This document shows positions 58,403-64,000 of a DNA stretch of 64,000 bases, piece after piece. The translations under genes and the position numbers were made by a program. The notes under the pieces were generated by a model that worked only from the letters and a program-made list of their open reading frames with translations, made no database searches and had not been told where the DNA came from. This DNA comes from Arthrobacter_M sp030063245 (GTDB lineage Bacteria; Actinomycetota; Actinomycetes; Actinomycetales; Micrococcaceae). Numbering within the stretch: the first letter of the stretch is position 1; every line of letters starts with the position of its first letter. The DNA lies in NCBI RefSeq assembly GCF_051131705.1, contig NZ_CP180316.1, positions 3,782,001 through 3,846,000 on the forward strand. Direction: 5' to 3'.

Positions 58403-58447
58403 GCCGCCATGGGGGCGGCCTCCGCTTCAAGCACAGGAGAACTCTGA

Positions 58448-59995
58448 GTGGCTATTGCTGTGGCCGAATTGCTGGCCGAACCCCAACTGGGGTTGACACT
58501 TCTTGCTGGGCCGGGAGGGCTGGGCAACCGCGTCACTTGGGCCCATACCTCCGATCTGCCGCGCCTGTGGGAATGGGTCACGGGTGGCGAGATGATGATG
58601 ACCAACGGCCTGTCGATACCAGCAGACGCCGGGGGGCAGGTTGAACTTGCCGAGGCGCTGGTCAATGCGGGGGCCAGCGCGCTGGCCATCGGAGAACAGA
58701 TGCATGCCCCTGAGCTGACGCAGGACTTTCTCGACGCCTGTAACCGGCTGCCGCTGCCGATGATAAACGTCCCGTATCCGCTCCCGTTCATTGCCATTGC
58801 GCGTTCTGTTGCTGAGTCCTCGCTGCTGGAGGAGTCCCGCCGCTTGCGCCAGACTGCGCGCATCTATGATCTGCTCCGGCTCGCAGGTCCCTCCGACGAC
58901 CATTGGCAAAACCTGGTTCACGGGGTGGAGGCGGAGCTCGACGCCAGCCTCTTCGTCGTGGACCGGCGGTGCCTCCACGCCTGGCAGTCCGGTGGCCACA
59001 CGCCGCCGGGGCCACTCCTTGAGGAACTTGAACCACTGACCAGCAAAGCACCCGTGGCCAGCAAGAAGTTCCAATGGCATCGGCTCGCGGACCGCCAAGT
59101 CCTGATGATGGACATTCCGACGCACGCCAACGCCCTCCTGGTGGTGCTTCCGAATTCGGGACCCCGCCCGGACGCGGTGGTGCTGCTCCACGCAGCGACC
59201 GTTCTGGGACTGGAAATGTCCCGAACGGTTCTTTCCCTGGAGAACCAGCGACGACTGGGGGCGGAGTTCCTCCTGCAGGCTTTGGACGGGAGGCTTGGAG
59301 TTGTGGACATTGAAAACCGCCTGCCGGAATTCGGCATTGGATCGCCGGAATTCGTGATCATCTCAATGTCCAGCGACAACGGAGAGAGCTTGGCGAACAT
59401 CCATGTTGACCTCTGGAGACATGGGTATCAGACGGCCTGCCTGCGCCGGTTCAACACCCTGCATCTGGCCGTGGCCTCAGACTGCACAGACGACCTGCTC
59501 CGGCACACAGTCTCCCAGGATGTGAGGATCGGAATCAGCCGGCCTGCACGGCCGGCGGGTGTTCAGCGGGCCCTGCAGGAATCGAACTGGGCGCTGGGCA
59601 CCGCATTGGACACCGACGGTCGGCTGGTCCGCTACGCCGATGGTCCCTCGTGGCTGGGACTTACCAGCTTCGAGGAAGGCAACGCGCTTGTCCAAAGACT
59701 CCTCGGACCGATTTTCGAGTACGAAAAGGGAGAGCAGGGGGATCTCATCCTCACCCTGAAGACGTTCCTGGACACACAGCGATCTTGGCAGAAAACGGCG
59801 GCTGCACTCTTTGCACACCGCCAGACGATCGTCTACCGGATACGGAAGATCGGTGAGCTGACCGGTCTTAACATGACCGAAACCTCCACCCTGGCCCAGC
59901 TGTGGTTTGCCCTGCAGATTCATGAAGCCATGGGTCTGCCGGGCAATCAGCGGGGCCTTCCGGCCAACGCGATCAACATTCCGCAACGGAAGTAA
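58448..59995 (+). CDS. PucR-family transcriptional regulator
   Basis: A 515-residue PucR regulator: N-terminal PucR domain (about 1-125; VAELLAEPQLGLTLLAGPGGL, given in part, and TWAHTSDLPRLWEWVTGGEMMMTNG), a central GGDEF-like/CdaR ligand region, and the C-terminal HTH_30 (about 445-505; LKTFLDTQRSWQKTAAALFAHRQTIVYRIRKIGELTG, in part). Such proteins activate catabolic operons for purines, amino acids and polyamines. GTG 58448 has AGGAGA 7 bases upstream. It likely controls the divergent MFS-ureohydrolase operon. Confidence 0.93.
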   Translation: MAIAVAELLAEPQLGLTLLAGPGGLGNRVTWAHTSDLPRLWEWVTGGEMMMTNGLSIPADAGGQVELAEALVNAGASALAIGEQMHAPELTQDFLDACNRLPLPMINVPYPLPFIAIARSVAESSLLEESRRLRQTARIYDLLRLAGPSDDHWQNLVHGVEAELDASLFVVDRRCLHAWQSGGHTPPGPLLEELEPLTSKAPVASKKFQWHRLADRQVLMMDIPTHANALLVVLPNSGPRPDAVVLLHAATVLGLEMSRTVLSLENQRRLGAEFLLQALDGRLGVVDIENRLPEFGIGSPEFVIISMSSDNGESLANIHVDLWRHGYQTACLRRFNTLHLAVASDCTDDLLRHTVSQDVRIGISRPARPAGVQRALQESNWALGTALDTDGRLVRYADGPSWLGLTSFEEGNALVQRLLGPIFEYEKGEQGDLILTLKTFLDTQRSWQKTAAALFAHRQTIVYRIRKIGELTGLNMTETSTLAQLWFALQIHEAMGLPGNQRGLPANAINIPQRK

Positions 59996-60017
59996 CTCCC
60001 GCCACCTAAGTAAGGGA

Positions 60018-62009
60018 TCAACCGACGTGGACCCGCGGTCGCAGGGCCGGATCCTTATCCGTTTCGCGCAGAATCTCGCGCACCACCGGGGCGGTGTCCC
60101 CTCGGCCGAGGATGAGGTAGCGCAACAGGTGTCCCAGCGGATTGCCCTCGGCCCATTCGAAGTAGCAGTGCGGACGCACCCCGGTCGTGTCCCGCAGCGC
60201 GATCAGGACGGCCGCGATGGCATTCGGAACGGCCGGGCTCTCCACCCGCAGGACCCGGTAGCCGCCGACATCGACTCCACGCACCCGCAGGACGTCGCTA
60301 AACGCGGACGGGTCAACAACCTCAACTTCCAGGAACAGCACGTCCGCCTTGCCAGGCACAGGGTTCAGCCCCCGCTGCTCTGACTCCTTGTCGGCATACT
60401 CTGCGGCGTCGTCGCGCTGGCGCTGGTTAGCGATCAGGTTCAGCGCGCCGTCGTGCCGGATCGATTCCGTGACGAACAGCCGCGCCGGCTGGTCGAAATC
60501 AATCCGCTCGACCCGCAGTTCCGTGGTCCGTGAGATCCGGGAGATCAGCGAAACAACAATGATCGCGGCAATGAAGACCGCGGAGATGGCAATGCCGTCA
60601 GGTTTCTCGATGACGTTGGCCACCAGCGCGTAGAGCAGGACCAGGGTCAGGGCAAGGAAGCCTACGATGCCCAGGCGGTGGTGGCGCCGGACGGCGGAAA
60701 CGGTGACAGCCACCGCTCCGGAAACCATCATGGCCAGGATCCCGGTGGCGTATGCTCCGGCCTGCGCGTTGACATCGGCACGGAAGAGGATGGTGATGCC
60801 CACGCTGATTGCGGTGTAGACCAGTACGACGGGCCGCACGGCGCGTCCCCATTCCGGGGCCATCCCGTAGGAAGGTAGGTAACGCGGAACGATGTTGATC
60901 AGTCCTGCCATGGCGGAGGCACCGGCGAACCAGAGGATCAGGACGCTGCTGATGTCATAAACGGTGCCGAAGCTGCTGCCCAGGTATTCGTGGGCCAGGT
61001 AGGCCAGGGCGCGGCCGCTGGCCTGGCCGCCGTCCTTGAATTCGGCAGGCGGGATCAGCACAGTGGTGATGAAGCTGGTGGTCATCAGGTAAGCGCTCAT
61101 GATCAGGGCTGCGGTGGTGAGCAGCTTGCGCGTGTTGCGGATCCGCGATGCCAGGCGCTTTTCCGGCGTGTCTCCGCGTGCCGTGATCAGCGGCATCATG
61201 CTGACGCCGGTTTCGAAGCCGGACAGGCCCAGGACCAGCAGCGGGAACGCAATGATGGCCGGACCGAGGACGCCGCCGGGTCCGCCGCTGCTCGAGAGCA
61301 GCCGATCCGTCCAGCCGTTCAGGAGCCCTGGCCGGGTGAACACTTCGACGAAGCCGACGACGACGATCGCGGCGTTGAGCGCCAGATATACGGCCACCAA
61401 CGGGATGGCAACCCCGACGGCCTCGTTAAAGCCGAGCAGGAAAACCCCTCCCAGGATGAGCAGCAGCACCACCGTGATCGGTACTGCCGCGCCCCGCAAC
61501 CCGTTGGGCAACAGAGGATTCTGCAGGATCTGCACGGTGGCATCCGCTCCCGACAACTTGATGGTGATGATCCAGGAGGTAACCACGAAACCGAGCAGTA
61601 TCAGGACAAAGAATTTGCCCCGCCAGAACGGCAGCAGCTTTTCCAGCATGGCCACCGAACCCTGGCCGTGGGGGCTCTCCTTGGCCACCCGACGGTACAT
61701 CGGCAGCATCCCCAGCAACGTCAGCGCCACGATCAGCAGCGTTGCCAAGGGGGACAGTGCGCTGGCCGCCAGAGCCGCGATGCCCGGCAGGTAGGCCAGT
61801 GATGAGAAGTAATCGACGCCGGTGAGGCACATGACCTTCCACCAGGCGTTGGGTTTGGCATGGATCTCCTCCGTCTCAGGTCCGACAGGTGCCACCCGGT
61901 TGGCCAATAGCCAGCGGGCCAACGGGCTGGAGGAGGCGGGTCGCTTCGGCTGCAGGCTGACCTGGGCCGGCAGGGCGTAATCCGGAGGTGTCTTAGTCAT
62001 GTTCTTCAT
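60018..62009 (-). CDS. APC-superfamily transporter, KimA-like
   Basis: A 663-residue membrane protein with about 12 TM segments and a C-terminal soluble domain (about 515-663). TGVDYFSSLAYLPGIAAL (64-81) and RVAKESPHGQGSVAMLEKLLPFWRGKFFVL (in part) are the hallmarks of the KimA/YdaO-like group, which includes K+/H+ symporters, though close actinobacterial members are usually labelled amino acid permeases. The soluble tail has alpha/beta character and could bind a nucleotide or ligand. GGAG lies 7 bases before the ATG. It is convergent with the pucR gene. Confidence 0.85.
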   Translation of the reverse strand: MKNMTKTPPDYALPAQVSLQPKRPASSSPLARWLLANRVAPVGPETEEIHAKPNAWWKVMCLTGVDYFSSLAYLPGIAALAASALSPLATLLIVALTLLGMLPMYRRVAKESPHGQGSVAMLEKLLPFWRGKFFVLILLGFVVTSWIITIKLSGADATVQILQNPLLPNGLRGAAVPITVVLLLILGGVFLLGFNEAVGVAIPLVAVYLALNAAIVVVGFVEVFTRPGLLNGWTDRLLSSSGGPGGVLGPAIIAFPLLVLGLSGFETGVSMMPLITARGDTPEKRLASRIRNTRKLLTTAALIMSAYLMTTSFITTVLIPPAEFKDGGQASGRALAYLAHEYLGSSFGTVYDISSVLILWFAGASAMAGLINIVPRYLPSYGMAPEWGRAVRPVVLVYTAISVGITILFRADVNAQAGAYATGILAMMVSGAVAVTVSAVRRHHRLGIVGFLALTLVLLYALVANVIEKPDGIAISAVFIAAIIVVSLISRISRTTELRVERIDFDQPARLFVTESIRHDGALNLIANQRQRDDAAEYADKESEQRGLNPVPGKADVLFLEVEVVDPSAFSDVLRVRGVDVGGYRVLRVESPAVPNAIAAVLIALRDTTGVRPHCYFEWAEGNPLGHLLRYLILGRGDTAPVVREILRETDKDPALRPRVHVG

Positions 62010-62179
62010 TCTGATCTCCCATCAGCCCGGAGAGTAGTGTCAGATTGCCTGGCCGCGTCGTTTCGGGGCGTAGATTCTTGTTGGCAGATCGAAGGACCTG
62101 TGGACGGCTCGTACGGCAACGGGAGTGACTCCGCCCACTTAACAAAGGGATCAGATGTCTGACGTTTTATGTTTGGTGC

Positions 62180-63631
62180 ATGACTTCCGGACAGATGAAC
62201 ACCCAAGCCGGGTCGGCCTCGCTGGCGGTAACCGGGCCGAATGCAACCGGGCCGAGTGCATCCGGACCGAACCAAACGGGGCCGAACCAATCGGGGCCGA
62301 AGGCAACAGTCCTGAGAGCAAAACGTGGACAGCTGAGCGCCCGTCCCGACGATGAGCCTTTCGGGGAGACGCTGGAGGAAACGCTGGCACCTGAGCTGCC
62401 CGAACACCTTCCCTCTCCTGCCGCGCACGGCTGGCTGCCTGCCACCTTGGGGATCGCCGCCGTCGTACTGATTGGCCTGAACCTGCGTGCCGGAATCGCC
62501 AGCGCCGCTGCCCTTTTCCATGACCTGCAGCAGGTTATGGGCTACGGATCCCTGATCGCTGCAGTGCTGCCCTCCATTCCCACGCTCTGCTTCGCCGTTG
62601 CCGGTGCCGGAACGTCCTGGCTGGTGAGACGGCTGGGCGTGGAGAAGGCCATCGCGGTCGCACTGCTGATGCTCACCTCCGGGCTGGCCGTCCGCGGCGT
62701 CCCCTCGGTTGGCATACTGCTGGTTGGGACGTTGGTCAGCATGTCCGGGCTGGCCGTCTGCAACGTGGCCATGCCGTCGTTCATCAGGGATCATTACGCG
62801 CACAAAACGGCCCTGCTGACGGGGGTGTACACGATCACCATGTCCGCGGGCGCCACCGTCGCGGCCGCTGTCAGTGTGCCGCTGGCACAGCAGCTGCACT
62901 CCCCCTCGCTGGGGCTCGCGGCCTGGGCGATTCTGAGCGTGGTCACACTTCTGGCGTTTCTGCCGATGGCTGTAGCGGCCCACCGCAGTCCTGAAACAGG
63001 CCCGGGGAAGGTTATTTCGCCATGGTCACTGCTGCGGACCCGTGCTGGCCTGCTGATTACGGCGTTCTTTAGCGTTCAAGGGCTGATTGCCTACTCGCTG
63101 ATCAGCTGGCTGCCCTATATCCTCACGTCCCGGGGCCTGGATGCCGCTGCCAGCGGGATGCTGCTGGCGGTCATGCAGGTCGTCTCGGTTCCCGGCAATG
63201 TGCTGCTGCTGACCATGGCCGGCCGACCGCGCCTGCTGCGCCACGCGTTCGTGCTGTCCACCGGTTCGCTGCTCGTGGGGGCGTTTGCCCTGCTCCTGCT
63301 TCCGGTCGGCCTGGCCGCGCTACCGGCGGTGCTGTTGGGCTTCGGGCTCGGCGTGTTCCCGCTGGTGCTGGTGGTCATCAGCCGCAGCGGATCATCAACG
63401 GCAGAAACGACCGCGATGTCCACGCTGGCCCAATCCGTCGGCTACCTGGTGGCGACGATCGGCCCGCTCGGCATGGGACTGCTGCACGGCGCAACCGGCG
63501 ACTGGACGCTGCCCTTAATACTGCTGGCGGCCGTGGGGGCACTGCAGGTGGTTTTGGGCTATCTGCTCGCCGGTCCGGCTACGAAACCGGAAGCGAAAAG
63601 GACTCCGGCTACGAATAGGACCTCGGCGTGA
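62180..63631 (+). CDS. CynX/NimT-type MFS transporter
   Basis: A 483-residue, 12-TM carrier of the cyanate-permease-like MFS group: GLNLRAGIASAAALFHDL in TM1, FAVAGAGTSWLVRRLGVEKAI (in part), and PVLLLIP-like sixth/seventh helices. The first 80 residues are an unusual hydrophilic segment with TGPNAT-type pentapeptide repeats. No Shine-Dalgarno precedes ATG 62180 or ATG 62195, while a well-placed AAAGGG precedes an ATG at 62155 in another frame, so the start is doubtful. Its stop overlaps the GTG of the next ORF. Substrate unknown. Confidence 0.82.
   Translation: MTSGQMNTQAGSASLAVTGPNATGPSASGPNQTGPNQSGPKATVLRAKRGQLSARPDDEPFGETLEETLAPELPEHLPSPAAHGWLPATLGIAAVVLIGLNLRAGIASAAALFHDLQQVMGYGSLIAAVLPSIPTLCFAVAGAGTSWLVRRLGVEKAIAVALLMLTSGLAVRGVPSVGILLVGTLVSMSGLAVCNVAMPSFIRDHYAHKTALLTGVYTITMSAGATVAAAVSVPLAQQLHSPSLGLAAWAILSVVTLLAFLPMAVAAHRSPETGPGKVISPWSLLRTRAGLLITAFFSVQGLIAYSLISWLPYILTSRGLDAAASGMLLAVMQVVSVPGNVLLLTMAGRPRLLRHAFVLSTGSLLVGAFALLLLPVGLAALPAVLLGFGLGVFPLVLVVISRSGSSTAETTAMSTLAQSVGYLVATIGPLGMGLLHGATGDWTLPLILLAAVGALQVVLGYLLAGPATKPEAKRTPATNRTSA
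62231..62305 (+). repeat. Five 15-bp tandem repeats at the 5' end of the cynX-like gene
   Basis: Five consecutive 15-bp units of the type ACCGGGCCGAATGCA run from 62231 to 62305, with the last two more diverged. In the annotated frame they encode TGPNA-like pentapeptides; in the alternative frame from 62155 they encode NRAEC-like units. Such repeats can expand or contract and alter the protein's N-terminus. Confidence 0.85.
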
Positions 63632-63885
63632 CCCTCTTTCGAAGCCGCCGCCAACCGCTGACCGAAGGAGTCACGGCGACGCTGCGCGAGCGATCAAGGC
63701 GCCGGCCCATTGACAGGATCTTCCTCAGCAACGTTCTGCAGCAGCAGGACCTCAGCTTAGACGGGTGCAGCGCCGACGGCCACGAATGCCTGCTCGAGGC
63801 CATCACAGCGCACGACGAGACGGCGGCCGTCGACAGCGTGGACAGGAACCAAAGCTCCTGCATGGCGTGGCCGCGGAGTTGTTGA
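63628..63885 (+). pseudogene. Possible remnant of a GntR/FCD-type regulator
   Basis: An 85-codon ORF whose GTG overlaps the CynX stop as GTGA. Its start (LTEGVTATLRER) is like the first helix of a GntR winged helix, and its end (HECLLEAITAHDETAAVDSVDRNQ) like the last helix of an FCD ligand domain, while the roughly 130 residues expected between are missing. This suggests a large internal deletion. The resemblance rests on reading only, so the call is tentative. Confidence 0.3.
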
Positions 63886-63964
63886 GGGCCGGGCTGATGC
63901 GGGCACCGGATGGTGCCGCCGCACTAGGACCGGGAAAATTGTAGTGCATTTGTATAATTGACTT

Positions 63965-64000
63965 ATGTCGATCTCCCTCGCCGATCTGCTGGCAACGCCG
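63965..64000 (+). CDS. Start of a probable second PucR-family regulator (partial)
   Basis: The last 12 codons of the window read MSISLADLLATP, closely resembling the start of the upstream PucR protein (MAIAVAELLAEP). A TATAAT hexamer at 63953-63958 is only 6 bases before the ATG and no Shine-Dalgarno is present, so the mRNA may be leaderless. The call depends on the sequence beyond the window. Confidence 0.4.
   Translation, partial: MSISLADLLATP

Overview
The window looks like a chromosomal segment of a high-GC actinobacterium of the Arthrobacter type (Micrococcaceae). The reasons are strong GC bias in third codon positions, a secreted Rpf transglycosylase with a LysM domain, a DUF222/13E12 HNH protein, a FurA-like regulator next to a catalase, a cystathionine beta-synthase/MetB pair, GTG and TTG starts, and short or leaderless-looking mRNA starts. 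The genus is an inference from gene content; no rRNA is present to test it. Three tRNA genes (Met-CAT, Thr-GGT, Tyr-GTA) are visible, and no CRISPR array or phage structural gene was seen.

Layout. 1-5.6 kb: partial CPA1 antiporter, DUF222/HNH protein, amino-acid permease, tRNA-Met and tRNA-Thr. 6.0-7.15 kb: a complete IS630-type element lying 20 bp upstream of a YbaK-like tRNA deacylase. 7.8-14.2 kb: DEAD-box RNA helicase, MOSC protein, a PadR regulator with a DHA2 drug exporter, and an SDR. 14.5-17.7 kb: an amidohydrolase followed by a complete 2-kb IS1634-type element. 18-23 kb: Rpf, MetB, Cbs and an alpha/beta hydrolase. 23-29 kb: PutA facing a LysR regulator that leads a probable operon with an ArsB/SLC13-type permease. 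29-36 kb: AlkA-like glycosylase, ABM monooxygenase, thioredoxin, a MarR regulator with an MFS exporter, glycogen-debranching-type enzyme, and two GNATs. 36-45 kb: small hypotheticals, tRNA-Tyr, YajQ, a twice-frameshifted VOC gene, a NarL-type two-component system, a histidine phosphatase, HtpX and an MFS exporter. 45-52.4 kb: furA-katA, amino-acid permease, ferredoxin-NADP reductase, RarD, and a universal stress protein.

52.5-64 kb is the most coherent functional block: gabT, an omega-aminoaldehyde dehydrogenase, an agmatinase-family ureohydrolase, an MFS carrier overlapping it by 4 bp, and a divergent PucR activator with a perfect dyad in the shared promoter region. Together they could import a guanidino compound (4-guanidinobutyrate or agmatine), release urea, and pass the product through GABA to succinate semialdehyde. 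A large KimA-like APC permease, a CynX-type carrier, a GntR/FCD-like remnant and the first codons of what looks like a second PucR gene follow.

Other recurring points are palindromic operators beside nearly every local regulator (PadR, LysR, MarR, Fur, PucR) and two insertion sequences of different families that both sit at CTAG. No clearly undescribed system was found. The best leads are the guanidino/GABA block, the operators, and the broken or recently disturbed loci.
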